Under the pieces are notes generated by a model that searched no databases, was not told the DNA's origin, and worked only from the letters and a program-made list of their open reading frames with translations. Below are positions 27,325-36,120 of a stretch of DNA of 64,000 nucleotides, in pieces. Positions within the stretch are counted from its first letter, which is position 1. The number at the start of each line of letters is the position of its first letter. Origin of the DNA: Acidimicrobiia bacterium (GTDB lineage: Bacteria > Actinomycetota > Acidimicrobiia > IMCC26256 > PALSA-555); contig JBBECS010000019.1 of assembly GCA_040881685.1 (NCBI GenBank), forward strand, positions 26,156-90,155, read 5' to 3'. The position numbers and the translations under genes were made by a program.

Positions 27325-28236
27325 ATGGGACTGCTCGACGGGCGCGTCGCAGTCGTCACCGGATCGGGCCGCGGCATCGGCCGCGAGTTCGCGCTCTGCA
27401 TGGCCAGTGAGGGCGCCAGCGTCGTCGTCAACGACGTCGGCGTGAGTCTCGACGGCCAGGGCACGGAGGAAGACCCGGCGGCGCAGGTGTGCAAGGAGAT
27501 CGAGGCGCTCGGATCGAAGGCCGTGGCCAACTACGACTCGGTCACCGATTTCGACGGGGCCCAGCGGATCATGCAGACCGCCGTCGGCTCGTTCGGCCGG
27601 CTCGACATCCTCGTCAACAACGCTGGCATCGTGCGCGACAGCACGCTCGTGAAGATGTCGGAAGCCGATTTCGATGCCGTGCTCGAGGTGCACCTCAAGG
27701 GGTCCTTCAACTGTGCCCGCCACGCGGCGCCGATCATGAAGGAAGCCGGCTACGGCCGGATCATCAACATCACGTCGTCGGCTGGACTGCGCGGCAACTT
27801 CGGGCAGACGAACTACGGCGCAGCGAAGGCTGCGCTCATGGGTCTCACGTTCATCTGGTCCATGGAGCTCGGCCGGTACGGGATCACCGTGAACGCGGTC
27901 GCGCCGGCCGGCGCCACTCGCATGACCGCAGCGTTGTTCGAGCGCTCCGGCGGCACGGCCCCTCCGGAGCAGGATCCTGCGCTCAACGCGCCGCTGGTGG
28001 CGTTCCTCGCGTCGGAGCGCGCCGCGCACGTGAACGGGCAGATCCTCGGACGCACCGACTACGCCTACACGATCTTCCAGCATCCCAAGCAGGTCGCGTT
28101 CATGTGGCGCGACGGTGGATGGAGCCCGGAGCAGGTTGCGGATCACTTCGACCAGGTTCTCGGTCAGCACCTCCAGCACGTGGGCATGGTGATGCCAGCC
28201 GGCATGGAGTACTCGGGCGAGAAGCAGCAGAAGTAG
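27325..28236 (+). CDS. SDR family 3-hydroxyacyl-CoA dehydrogenase-like (17beta-HSD4 type)
   Basis: This 303-residue short-chain dehydrogenase resembles the dehydrogenase domain of multifunctional enzyme 2/17beta-HSD4. TGSGRGIGR near residue 12 binds the cofactor, an NDVG strand end suggests NAD(H), and NNAG, ITSSAG and the catalytic YGAAK follow. A C-terminal extension of about 60 residues after the SDR core (QHPKQVAFMWRDGGWSPEQV) is typical of the MFE-2 group. The ATG at 27325 is 8 nt after the MaoC stop. Together they could do hydration and 3R-hydroxyacyl-CoA oxidation. Confidence 0.88.
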   Translation: MGLLDGRVAVVTGSGRGIGREFALCMASEGASVVVNDVGVSLDGQGTEEDPAAQVCKEIEALGSKAVANYDSVTDFDGAQRIMQTAVGSFGRLDILVNNAGIVRDSTLVKMSEADFDAVLEVHLKGSFNCARHAAPIMKEAGYGRIINITSSAGLRGNFGQTNYGAAKAALMGLTFIWSMELGRYGITVNAVAPAGATRMTAALFERSGGTAPPEQDPALNAPLVAFLASERAAHVNGQILGRTDYAYTIFQHPKQVAFMWRDGGWSPEQVADHFDQVLGQHLQHVGMVMPAGMEYSGEKQQK

Positions 28237-28246
28237 GACTCCTGCC

Positions 28247-28882
28247 GTGTATCGGTTGGGCGTGGTGGACGTCGTGTTCTGGAAAGAGGGCGATCCGATC
28301 CGGCGGGCCGAGCGCGCTCGTGACTTGGGCTTCGAGCACATCGACGTGAACGTCGAGGTGGATCCGGCGTCGCTCGTCCTCCCGGTCGGCTGCCCGACGG
28401 CGTACCCGAAGCCGCAACCCGGCTGGTGCACGACGCCCGCACCCCGCAATGAAGAGGGGATGTGGGAACGCACCGTCCGGTGGTTCGCGCGGTCACCGGG
28501 AGCGCTGCTCGAGCCGTGGGCGGGCTCCGTCGTGAACTCGCTCGAGACAGCCAGGGCGATGATGCAAGAGGTCCCGGGACTGCGGCTGCTCGTCGACACC
28601 GGGCACGTCTCCGACTGGGGTGGCGACGCGCTCGAGATGCTCGAGTACGCCGATCACATCCAACTCCGCCAGGGCAAGCCCGGCTCGACCCAGGTGCACA
28701 TCGACGACCCGAGTGGTGTCGTCGACTTCGTTGCGGTGCGGCGTCGCCTCGACGACCTGGGGTACGAAGGGTGTCTGTCGGTGGAGTACTTCGACCTGCC
28801 CGAGCACGGCTGGGGTCTCGACGATCCCGTCGCGTGGGCCGTCGATCTCCGGACCCACCTGCTTCCCCTGCTTGCCGCCTAG
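28247..28882 (+). CDS. sugar phosphate isomerase/epimerase-like TIM-barrel protein
   Basis: This is a 211-residue AP_endonuc_2/xylose isomerase-like barrel. Visible metal-ligand-like segments are LLVDTGHVSDWGGD, HIQLRQGKPG and a terminal SVEYFDLPEHGWG. At 211 residues it is shorter than most family members (250-300), so part of the barrel may be abbreviated. It starts at a GTG with AGGA upstream, 10 nt after the SDR gene, and probably ends that operon. The substrate is unknown. Confidence 0.78.
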   Translation: MYRLGVVDVVFWKEGDPIRRAERARDLGFEHIDVNVEVDPASLVLPVGCPTAYPKPQPGWCTTPAPRNEEGMWERTVRWFARSPGALLEPWAGSVVNSLETARAMMQEVPGLRLLVDTGHVSDWGGDALEMLEYADHIQLRQGKPGSTQVHIDDPSGVVDFVAVRRRLDDLGYEGCLSVEYFDLPEHGWGLDDPVAWAVDLRTHLLPLLAA

Positions 28883-30405
28883 AGCCTCTCCCGGAGCGGA
28901 CCCTTCTTGATCTTCCCCATCGAGGTGCGCTGGAAGTCCTCGACGATCTCGAACACTTCGGGCACCTTGTAGCGCGCGAGGTTCTGCTCGCAGCGGGCTC
29001 TGAGCTGAGCCACGTCGAGTGCCGCGCCCGGCGCGGCCTGCACGAACGCGACGACGCGCTCGCCGAGACGCTCATCCGGCTTGCCCACGACCGCGCATGC
29101 GGCGACACGAGGGTCTTCGTGGATCACCCGTTCCACCTCGGCGGGGTACACGTTGGCGCCGCCGCGGATGATCAGGTCGTTGCGTCGGTCGGCTACGAAC
29201 ACTTCGCCCTGGTCGTCGAGGTATCCAAGGTCGCCGGTGTGCAGCACGCCCTCGCACAGCGCCGCCGCAGTCGCGTCGGGTTGGTTCCAGTAGCCGAGCA
29301 TCGGCGTGTACACGCCGGCGAACGGGCCCGCGAGCGCCGGTCCCACACACAGCTCGCCGACCTCCCCGGCCGGGAGCTCTTTGGCGTCGTCGTCGATCGC
29401 CACGATCCGCACGTGCGGCAATGCACGCCCCGCGCTGTTCGGTACCGGTGCCTCGTCGGGGCGAGTCATGGTCACGGCCGTCGGAGCCTCGGTGAGTCCG
29501 TATCCGATCGTGACCTCGGCGCTGTAGCGCTCGCGGTACAGCTCGCGGAACGCCTCGGGGCAGTCGGCGCCGCCGACGCCCGGTGTGCGCAGCGTAGCGA
29601 GGTCGTCGGTCTGCACCTCTGGATGCGTGAGCAGATCGTGCAGGATCGCCGGCACGCTGGCGAACGTCGTCACGCGCTCGTCGCGTATCCACGCCGCAAG
29701 GCCGGCCGCGTCGACGCGGTCAATCGCCACGCAGGTGCCGCCCACTTGGTAAGCGAGCAGTGGCCCCAGCGCGATCAGGTTGAGGAGCGTCAGCGGAAGC
29801 ATCACACCGAAGCGATCGTCCTCGTCGTACTGACCTCGGGCGCGTGCCACCGCACCGGGCAGCAGAAGGTTGTGCTGGCTGTGCACCGCACCTTTCGGGT
29901 AGCCCGTCGTGCCGCTCGTGTACGCGATCGCCGCCGGCGCGAACGGGTCCACCTTCAACGTCGGCCGCTCGCCGTCACCCGCTTCGAGCCACGTGAGCCA
30001 CTCGCCTTCGGGTTCGAGCACCAGCGAGGCTGCGGCGTCGTCGAGGAGGTACAGCCGCTCAGGTGGCGCGAGCACGCGGTTGATCCCCACCCAGATCGCA
30101 CTGATCCGCATGCACGCGAGGAACGCCACCACAATCGGCGCGTCGTTGGGCAGGCACGCCGCCACCCGATCACCGGGTTGCACGCCCGTGCTCGCCAACC
30201 CGTTCGCGACCTGGTTCACGAGTCGGTCGAGCTCGGCGTAGGTGGCGCGACCGGAGCGACCTACCAGCGCCTCCCGGTCCGGGTGCTCACGGAGACCACG
30301 GTCGAGCACGGCCGCGATGCTCTGAGGCGCGCCGTCTGGGATCTCCGGCCGCTCCGTCGGGGCAACCAACCCGTGTTCGTCCAAGGGTGTGCGAGGTTGG
30401 ATCAC
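28879..30405 (-). CDS. class I AMP-forming acyl-CoA synthetase
   Basis: This 508-residue enzyme activates a carboxylic acid to acyl-CoA through acyl-AMP. The P-loop is AYTSGTTGYPKGAVHS, followed by GYGLTEAP, the hinge region GDLGYLDDQG and the C-terminal lysine segment TSMGKIKKG. The frame stays open far upstream, but that part is antisense-like sequence over the amidohydrolase gene. The real start is the GTG at 30405 overlapping the amidohydrolase TGA (GTGA), so the two are translationally coupled. It is convergent with the TIM-barrel gene, overlapping it by 4 nt. Confidence 0.9.
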   Translation of the reverse strand: MIQPRTPLDEHGLVAPTERPEIPDGAPQSIAAVLDRGLREHPDREALVGRSGRATYAELDRLVNQVANGLASTGVQPGDRVAACLPNDAPIVVAFLACMRISAIWVGINRVLAPPERLYLLDDAAASLVLEPEGEWLTWLEAGDGERPTLKVDPFAPAAIAYTSGTTGYPKGAVHSQHNLLLPGAVARARGQYDEDDRFGVMLPLTLLNLIALGPLLAYQVGGTCVAIDRVDAAGLAAWIRDERVTTFASVPAILHDLLTHPEVQTDDLATLRTPGVGGADCPEAFRELYRERYSAEVTIGYGLTEAPTAVTMTRPDEAPVPNSAGRALPHVRIVAIDDDAKELPAGEVGELCVGPALAGPFAGVYTPMLGYWNQPDATAAALCEGVLHTGDLGYLDDQGEVFVADRRNDLIIRGGANVYPAEVERVIHEDPRVAACAVVGKPDERLGERVVAFVQAAPGAALDVAQLRARCEQNLARYKVPEVFEIVEDFQRTSMGKIKKGPLRERL

Positions 30406-31589
30406 ACGGGCGCGGTGACGCCGCCCAACAAGGACGCCAGGTTGTCGCGCATGACGCGCCGCACGTCGGCATCGTCCAAGCTGTCGAGTCGCTCCGCGAA
30501 CTCTGCGGGGTTCGCCAGCCCCTCGGGGTGCGGGTAGTCGGACCCGAACAGCACCTGACCCACGCCGATGGTCTCGGTCAGCGCCACGATGTCTTCCTCG
30601 TGGTACGGCGAGACGTACACGTGCCGCTTGAAGATGTCGCTGGGCCGCTCGGTGATGCGGCCACCGAGCCACGGGCCGTTGCGACCCATCCCGTTCATCT
30701 TGTTCATCACCTTGAGCAGGTACGGCACCCAGAGCGACCCGTTCTCCACACTCAAGCAACGCACGTTCGGGAACCGCCCAAACAGGTTGTGCAACACCAA
30801 GGCGGCGAACGTGTCCATGATCGGCCGGTCTCCGTACGTCGTGGTCCACTGGAACGCGGATTGGCGATGCGAGGATGGGTTCGCCCCCTCGCCCCAGAAC
30901 GGCGCGGTCATCTCGTTGTAGCCCGACTCGCCGATGTGGAACGCGACGGGCACGCGCGCCTCGTCGAGTCGGGCCCAGAACGGATCGAAGTGGGGATCGG
31001 CGGGCGACCGACCGAACGCCGGCCCCGGACGAAGCCCGACCACGCGCGCGCCACGCGCGAGGACGAAGTCGAGCTCGGCGACCGCCTTGTCCAGATCTCG
31101 TAGGGAGAGGAGAGGGACGGCGAAGATCCGACCCTCGTGGTCGAAGCCCCAATCCTCGTCGAGCCATTCGTTGAACGCGTGGAAGTTGGCGTAGAGCTGA
31201 TCGGGATCGTCCTTCATGAAGTGCTCGACGCACACGGCGAGCGTCGGAAACAGCAGGATCGACTCGACCCCTTGCTCGTCCATGCGCGCGAGGCGTGCGT
31301 TGCGCTCCACGTACTGCGGCTGGAGGGGCTCCACTGCATCGGATTCCTCGAAGTTGCCGCTGCTCAGGGCGCGCAGCATGTCGCGCAGCGCCCCGGGCTT
31401 CGTGACCGTGCTCGAGAACGGGTCGGCGAGGAACGTGAAGGAGCGATCGCCCACGAGCACGATCTCGTTCCCGTCGGCATCCGTCTCCACCCGAATCGCG
31501 CGGTCGCGCATTGATGGCTCGAGATGGCGCGTGAAGCAGTCGCGCGGCTCGTAGTAGTGGTTGTCGGCGTCGAAGAGCCGGTAGTCCAC
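30402..31589 (-). CDS. amidohydrolase 2 family metal-dependent hydrolase/decarboxylase
   Basis: This is a 395-residue TIM-barrel metallo-hydrolase of the ACMSD-related amidohydrolase 2 family, whose members hydrolyse or decarboxylate ring and acyl compounds. It begins VDYRLFDADNHYYEP, where DxNH replaces the usual DxHxH metal motif, and has AFHIGESG in mid-protein and FGSDYPHPEG near the end with the metal aspartate. Start is the GTG at 31589; the upstream frame is low-complexity. It is coupled to the acyl-CoA synthetase downstream and divergent from a Tat-exported protein across a perfect palindrome. Confidence 0.87.
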   Translation of the reverse strand: MDYRLFDADNHYYEPRDCFTRHLEPSMRDRAIRVETDADGNEIVLVGDRSFTFLADPFSSTVTKPGALRDMLRALSSGNFEESDAVEPLQPQYVERNARLARMDEQGVESILLFPTLAVCVEHFMKDDPDQLYANFHAFNEWLDEDWGFDHEGRIFAVPLLSLRDLDKAVAELDFVLARGARVVGLRPGPAFGRSPADPHFDPFWARLDEARVPVAFHIGESGYNEMTAPFWGEGANPSSHRQSAFQWTTTYGDRPIMDTFAALVLHNLFGRFPNVRCLSVENGSLWVPYLLKVMNKMNGMGRNGPWLGGRITERPSDIFKRHVYVSPYHEEDIVALTETIGVGQVLFGSDYPHPEGLANPAEFAERLDSLDDADVRRVMRDNLASLLGGVTAPV

Positions 31590-31599
31590 TCTGCAATAC

Positions 31600-31623
31600 T
31601 GCCCCAGCCGTTCGGCTGGGGCA
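31600..31623. promoter_or_regulatory. perfect palindrome (11-bp arms) midway between divergent genes
   Basis: The arms TGCCCCAGCCG (31600-31610) and CGGCTGGGGCA (31613-31623) are separated by TT. The centre is 31611.5, exactly midway between the start codons at 31589 (minus) and 31634 (plus). A dimeric regulator here could control both genes at once. It might also form a hairpin in both leader RNAs. Confidence 0.55.
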
Positions 31624-31633
31624 GGGGGAGTCC

Positions 31634-32749
31634 ATGGACAAGGACTTGACGAGGCGACAGGTGCTCGCTCGGGGCGCCGGGCTCGGCTTCGCGGCCGCGG
31701 TCGCACCAAGCATCAGCCGTCTGCCGCTCGGAGGTTTGGTTGGTGGTGGGGGATTGACTGTGGTCGTGCCCGAGTACCCGTTCTTCGACGGCACCACGAT
31801 GCGTGAGGCCCCCAAGTTGCTCAACTCGCTGGCGCGCAAGTACCAGCGCTCACAGGACTCGGACGCGCTCGTGATGACGCGCTTCTTGTTCTCGTACGTG
31901 CCCGTTACTCTGTTCGATCGGGCGTTCGCGACCGCGAACCCGGGCGACGAGCTACCGATGGGCTCGTACCTGTGGCTGTTCCACCTCTCCGGGTACTTCG
32001 GTGGTGTGTGGCTGCGCGGTGAGCTGTCGCGCACCGGACACAACGCCGGACTCACCAACTTCAGCAGTCCGCAGGATGAGGAGGGCTTCGCCAAAAACGT
32101 CAGTGACGCGGACGCGATCCTCGATGCGGCGCGGGCTTCCAACGGCAAGGTCTTGAAGTACAACGAAGACAGCCTGTTCGACAAGGAGAATCCTGAGGAC
32201 CCCGAACAGCCGGAGCGAGGCCTCATCGACACCTTCGGATACAACGAGGGCTACCTGCTCCAGATCGTCGACGCGCCCCCTGTCGGACTGTCGACACCGC
32301 CTGGTTTCATCGACTGCCCGGCGAATCCAGCGCTGGCCCCGCTGACGTGCGGCTACTTGGTCAACCGCCTGGCTGCGTTGCGCACGTTCGAGCCGATCGC
32401 CGTGAAGCTCGCGGGCCGCAAGGGGAGGTACGCCGACCTCGCTGATCGGATCCCGTCGCTCCAGGAAGCCGGTATCGCGCGCGGACGCATGGTGTGGGAC
32501 GGGCTGCTGAACGTGCAGGGCTTCTCGCAGGAGGCCTATGAGCAGCTGCTCGACATCTCGTCGGCATTCCTCGAGACGGTGCAGGCCACTGCGCTCGCGA
32601 GCGTCCAGGCGGCGGCCGACGGCAAGGTCGCGGTTGGTCGCAAGGCCGCGACCGCGAATGCTCTGCTGAAGCTGTGGCTCGACTCCTACATCGTCGGGAT
32701 CACCGACGGTCGACCCGGCCGCGCGCTCCCGGAGTTCGAGGAGCAGTAG
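31634..32749 (+). CDS. Tat-exported protein of unknown function
   Basis: This is a 371-residue protein with a twin-arginine signal: LTRRQVLARGAGLGFAAAVA near the N-terminus. I do not recognise the mature domain. It contains PMGSYLWLFHLSGYFGGVWLR, a segment with SDADAILDAARASNG, and two cysteines at FIDCPAN and LTCGYL. The C-terminal third is predicted helical (AYEQLLDISSAFLETVQ). Export by Tat implies folding, often with a cofactor, before transport. GGGGGAG precedes the ATG. It heads a plus-strand run with the 2-hydroxyacid dehydrogenase and MocA genes. Confidence 0.82.
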   Translation: MDKDLTRRQVLARGAGLGFAAAVAPSISRLPLGGLVGGGGLTVVVPEYPFFDGTTMREAPKLLNSLARKYQRSQDSDALVMTRFLFSYVPVTLFDRAFATANPGDELPMGSYLWLFHLSGYFGGVWLRGELSRTGHNAGLTNFSSPQDEEGFAKNVSDADAILDAARASNGKVLKYNEDSLFDKENPEDPEQPERGLIDTFGYNEGYLLQIVDAPPVGLSTPPGFIDCPANPALAPLTCGYLVNRLAALRTFEPIAVKLAGRKGRYADLADRIPSLQEAGIARGRMVWDGLLNVQGFSQEAYEQLLDISSAFLETVQATALASVQAAADGKVAVGRKAATANALLKLWLDSYIVGITDGRPGRALPEFEEQ

Positions 32750-32753
32750 GACC

Positions 32754-33689
32754 ATGGCCCTGCGCGTGCTCAACATGATGGGCGACGAGGCCGCTGCCGC
32801 GGCCCGCGCCGCCGTCACCGACGTGGAGATCGTGCCGGTGCCGTGGGGGGACGATCTCGACCTCGACGCCCTGAAGGGCGAGGTGCTCTTCGCCGCGTGG
32901 CACGGGCATCCGCTCGTCCAGCACCTCGACGATCTCGGCGTGCGCTGGATGCATCTGCCTGGCACGGGGATCGACTCGTGGCCGCGGCACCTCCTCGAAG
33001 GCCGGACCGTGACGTGCTCGCGTGGTGTGAGCGCGATCCCCATCGCCGAGTTCGTATTGGGGGGGATGCTCGCGTTCGAGAAGGACTTCCCGAAGTCCTG
33101 GCTCGCCGAGCCGCCGGAGCACTGGAACCTCGCGCAGCTCGGTGAGCTCGCGGGCAAGACCCTCGGCCTCGTCGGGCTCGGTGGCATCGGCATGGCCGTC
33201 GCGACCCGTGCGCTCGCCTTCGAGATGAAGGTGCGCGCTCTCCGCCGTACTGCGAAGCCCGCGAGTGACCCGGGCATCGAAGTGGTCACGGATCTCGGTG
33301 ACCTCCTGGCGAGCGCCGACCATCTCGTGCTCGCCGCGCCCGGCACCGGGGCCACGAGGCACCTGCTCGACGCTGACGCGTTCGCCGCCATGAAGCCTGG
33401 CGTGCATCTCGTGAACATCGCCCGGGGCAGCCTGGTGGACCAGGACGCGCTGCTCGCCGCGCTCGACGACGACCGGGTGGCCATGGCGAGCCTCGACACC
33501 GTCGACCCCGAGCCGCTCCCCGCGGGGCACTGGATGTACTCGCACCCGAAGGTGCGACTCAGCGCGCACGTGTCATGGTCGTCACCCAACGCCACCGCCC
33601 GTATGTTCGAGTCGTTCGCGGCGAACCTGCGCCGTTACGTGGACGGCGAGCCGCTCGACGGTGTGATCGACCTCGACGAGGGTTACTGA
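32754..33689 (+). CDS. D-isomer-specific 2-hydroxyacid dehydrogenase
   Basis: This is a 311-residue NAD(P)-dependent 2-hydroxyacid/2-ketoacid oxidoreductase. The dinucleotide motif GLVGLGGIG is in the second domain, followed by NIARGSLVDQDALLAAL with the substrate arginine and LDTVDPEPLP with the catalytic acid. The usual HIS/HVA catalytic histidine is in SAHVSW. The substrate-binding half begins MALRVLNMMGDE. It starts 4 nt after the Tat-protein stop. The natural substrate is unclear; glyoxylate/hydroxypyruvate-type activity is one option. Confidence 0.88.
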   Translation: MALRVLNMMGDEAAAAARAAVTDVEIVPVPWGDDLDLDALKGEVLFAAWHGHPLVQHLDDLGVRWMHLPGTGIDSWPRHLLEGRTVTCSRGVSAIPIAEFVLGGMLAFEKDFPKSWLAEPPEHWNLAQLGELAGKTLGLVGLGGIGMAVATRALAFEMKVRALRRTAKPASDPGIEVVTDLGDLLASADHLVLAAPGTGATRHLLDADAFAAMKPGVHLVNIARGSLVDQDALLAALDDDRVAMASLDTVDPEPLPAGHWMYSHPKVRLSAHVSWSSPNATARMFESFAANLRRYVDGEPLDGVIDLDEGY

Positions 33690-33692
33690 GCC

Positions 33693-34814
33693 ATGCCGGG
33701 TGCGGCTGCGGAGCGAACGGAGCGGATGGAGCGAAGCGGAAGTAGCGGAGTGGGAGCGAAGCCAGGGGCGGTCGTCGTTGGCACTGGGTTCGGTGTGCGT
33801 GTCCACGCGCCCGCGCTGCGCGGTGCCGGCTTCACGGTGGAGGCGCTCGTTGGTCGGGACGAGGAGCGCACCACCCGCCGGGCCGAACGCCTCGGCGTGC
33901 CACGTGGGTTGACCGATCTCGACGCGGCGCTCGCCGTCCCCGGCGTGGAGGCTGTGACCATCGCCACGCCGCCACACACCCATGCTGACATCGCGATCGC
34001 GGCCGCGCGTGCGCGCAAGCACGTGCTGTGCGAGAAGCCGTTCTCGATGGATGCCACCGACGCGTCGGCGATGCTCGACGCAGCCGAGAGCGCGGGCGTG
34101 ACGCATCTCGTGGGCCATGAGTTCCGCTGGGCGCCCGAGCGCGCGGTCACGATGCGCGCCATCGCCGAAGGGCGCATCGGCGAGCCGCGACTCGTCTCGC
34201 TCGTGCAGTACGTGCCGCTCGTGGCCGATCCCGAGGCCCGTACGCCGCCGTGGTGGTTCGACCCAGGGTCCGGCGGCGGGTGGCTCGGTGCGTCGGGCTC
34301 ACACGTCGTCGACATGGTGCGCGTATGGCTGGGGGAGTTCGCCGCGGTGAGCGCCCGTCTCAGCATCACGTCGCAGCGCCGCGACATCGCCGAGGACACG
34401 TTCACGATCCGCTTCCGCCTCGCGTCGGGCGTCGAAGGGGTGCTCCAACAGACCGCCGCGACCTGGGGGCCCATGGCCGGCATCACGCGGGTCGCCGGCA
34501 CCCACGGCACGATCTGGCACGAGGGCGCCACGGTGATGCTCGCCGATGCCAACGGCGTGCGTGAGCTCGCGGTGCCTGACGACCTGGCCCTGCCACCACC
34601 GCCGACCGAGAGCGACGACCCCCGTCACCGGTTCACGCACCTCGAGCTCGGCCCGTTCACCCGCCTCTGCGAGGTGCTGCGCGCCGGCGTCGAGGGACGG
34701 TCGGTGACCAGCGCGGTCCCGATCCCGACCTTCGCCGACGGCGTCGCCGAGATGCGCGTGCTCGACGCAGTTCGAGAGTCGTCCGCCAACGACGGCGCCA
34801 CCGTGACCCTCTAG
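33693..34814 (+). CDS. Gfo/Idh/MocA family oxidoreductase
   Basis: This 373-residue NAD(P)-dependent sugar or inositol dehydrogenase-like protein has the Rossmann motif VVVGTGFGVRVHAPAL, then EKPFSMD with the signature lysine, and HVVDMVRVWLG in the C-terminal domain. The first 23 residues are encoded by a purine-rich GGAGCGAAGCGG-type repeat and are not family-like. Translation may instead begin at the in-frame GTG at 33750. The ATG at 33693 is 3 nt after the preceding stop. It is convergent with the nitroreductase gene. Confidence 0.87.
   Translation: MPGAAAERTERMERSGSSGVGAKPGAVVVGTGFGVRVHAPALRGAGFTVEALVGRDEERTTRRAERLGVPRGLTDLDAALAVPGVEAVTIATPPHTHADIAIAAARARKHVLCEKPFSMDATDASAMLDAAESAGVTHLVGHEFRWAPERAVTMRAIAEGRIGEPRLVSLVQYVPLVADPEARTPPWWFDPGSGGGWLGASGSHVVDMVRVWLGEFAAVSARLSITSQRRDIAEDTFTIRFRLASGVEGVLQQTAATWGPMAGITRVAGTHGTIWHEGATVMLADANGVRELAVPDDLALPPPPTESDDPRHRFTHLELGPFTRLCEVLRAGVEGRSVTSAVPIPTFADGVAEMRVLDAVRESSANDGATVTL
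33706..33767 (+). repeat. purine-rich GGAGCGAAGCGG-type repeat at the MocA 5' end
   Basis: About 60 nt consist of degenerate units such as GGAGCGAAC, GGAGCGGAT, GGAGCGAAGCGGAAG and GGGAGCGAAG. A related sequence in the opposite orientation lies at about 39591-39628, upstream of the cold-shock gene (CTCGCTCCGCTTTGCTCC). The element probably inserted between the two genes and was captured as an N-terminal extension. Confidence 0.5.
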
Positions 34815-34824
34815 CGCGTCGCGG

Positions 34825-35424
34825 TTACCAGCTGGTGCCGTAGCGGTCGCGGTGGGTGTGCCCCTCGTAGGGATCGCGTTTGGACGGGCCGAGCTGCTTG
34901 ACGGGGTGACCGATCGGGATGATGGCCTGGGGCACGACGTGCGCGGGCAGGTCGAGCATCTTCTGGAGATCCTCGGTGAAGCCCATCGAGATCGTCGTCA
35001 ACGCCGAGGCCAGGCCGAGCGCGGTTGCCGCGAGCAGCAGGTTCTGCGTCGCCGGGAAGATCGACGACGGCACGGTCACTTCGAGGCCGCGCTCGATGTC
35101 GGCGGCCACGACGATCAGCACCGGCGCATCGCGGTAGCCGCCACCGCCGATGCCATGCTCCACGTCGGCCATGAGACCGGCCGGCAGCCGCGCCTCGGCG
35201 AACTCGCGCCCGCCGCCCTCCCATGCCTGCTCGGCAAGGTCGAGCAGCTTGGAGCGCAGCGTGGCATCGCGCACCACGACGAACTCCCACGGCTGACGGT
35301 TCTCCGCACTCGGCGCGTGCACCGCGGCATCGAGCAGACGCGCCACGTCGGCGTCATCGACCGGCTCGTCCGTGAAACGCCGGTGCGCTCGCTGGTGGTG
35401 GACGAGGTCGAAGAAGTCGCTCAC
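34825..35424 (-). CDS. nitroreductase family FMN oxidoreductase
   Basis: This 199-residue FMN-dependent nitroreductase-like protein has the FMN phosphate-binding RAHRRFTDEPVDD near the N-terminus, the PSAENRQPWEF segment, and a C-terminal IIPIGHPVKQLG. Members reduce nitro, quinone or enone compounds or act in flavin chemistry. The GTG at 35424 overlaps the TGA of the upstream gene by 4 nt (GTGA); the frame upstream of it is not family-like. It is the second gene of a two-gene minus operon. Confidence 0.88.
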   Translation of the reverse strand: MSDFFDLVHHQRAHRRFTDEPVDDADVARLLDAAVHAPSAENRQPWEFVVVRDATLRSKLLDLAEQAWEGGGREFAEARLPAGLMADVEHGIGGGGYRDAPVLIVVAADIERGLEVTVPSSIFPATQNLLLAATALGLASALTTISMGFTEDLQKMLDLPAHVVPQAIIPIGHPVKQLGPSKRDPYEGHTHRDRYGTSW

Positions 35425-36065
35425 ACGCGCTCGCCAACGCGGCGGAAGCTGTTCACGTACATGATCCGCAACGCGTCGTGCCAGCCCCACTCCTTGAACT
35501 CATCAGAGCCCATCTTGCCGATGCGCTTCTCCACGAGTGGGGTCATGCTCTTGAACGTCTTCTCGACGTCTTCGGTGTCCATCTCGTAGAAGTGCATGTA
35601 GCGCGGGTCGCCGCCGGTCACATTCTCGTACGGCGTGATCATCGAGTACCCAGGAACGGCGACGGCTGCGATCCAGTTGATGTGCACGAAATCGCCCCAG
35701 TCGCGGAGTGACTGTGCCTGGTCGGAGGTGGTCGGGCTGATGAGCACGAGCGAGAGGCCGACGGTTGGCTTCCCCGTGAGGCGGCCCTGGCCGGGCCGGG
35801 GATAACGCCGGAAGTGGTGGCCGGTGATCCCGTCGGGCGTGTCGGGCGCGCTGAACGCAGCGTCCACCTCGTACACACCGAGCGTGTCGAACTCGGGCAG
35901 CACCCGCGGCAGGTCCGTGCGGTCCCGATGCACGTTGATCCACCAGGTGGCACGGTCGACACCGGGGTGGGCGAGCACCTCGTCGACCCGCTTCGCTGCG
36001 TACTCGTCGGGCGAGAGCGTGTCGGTCATCTCCAGATACAGCGCAGCCGTGTTCCGATCTTCCAT
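35421..36065 (-). CDS. hypothetical protein, possible dimeric alpha/beta-barrel
   Basis: This 214-residue cytosolic protein is not assigned to a known family. It has two similar halves, WWINVHRDRTDLP and HINWIAAVAVPGYSMI, each with strand-helix patterns seen in EthD-like dimeric alpha/beta-barrel proteins. A tryptophan-, tyrosine- and histidine-rich centre (PRYMHFYEMDTEDVEKTF) suggests ligand binding. The start is the ATG at 36065 (MEDRNTAALYLEM). It is coupled to the nitroreductase gene and divergent from the FadD gene across a large inverted repeat. Confidence 0.78.
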   Translation of the reverse strand: MEDRNTAALYLEMTDTLSPDEYAAKRVDEVLAHPGVDRATWWINVHRDRTDLPRVLPEFDTLGVYEVDAAFSAPDTPDGITGHHFRRYPRPGQGRLTGKPTVGLSLVLISPTTSDQAQSLRDWGDFVHINWIAAVAVPGYSMITPYENVTGGDPRYMHFYEMDTEDVEKTFKSMTPLVEKRIGKMGSDEFKEWGWHDALRIMYVNSFRRVGERV

Positions 36066-36120
36066 GCCCGCCGAGTCTACGAAAGGCCCTGGCAGCGCGC
36101 CCGCAGGCTCCCCAACCCAA

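Noticed and set aside
30406-32244. A reading frame that could extend the minus-strand acyl-CoA synthetase to over 1100 residues
   Set aside because: The extra part lies over the amidohydrolase gene and the Tat-protein gene, is arginine- and alanine-rich without any domain, and a GTGA-coupled start at 30405 explains the ligase.
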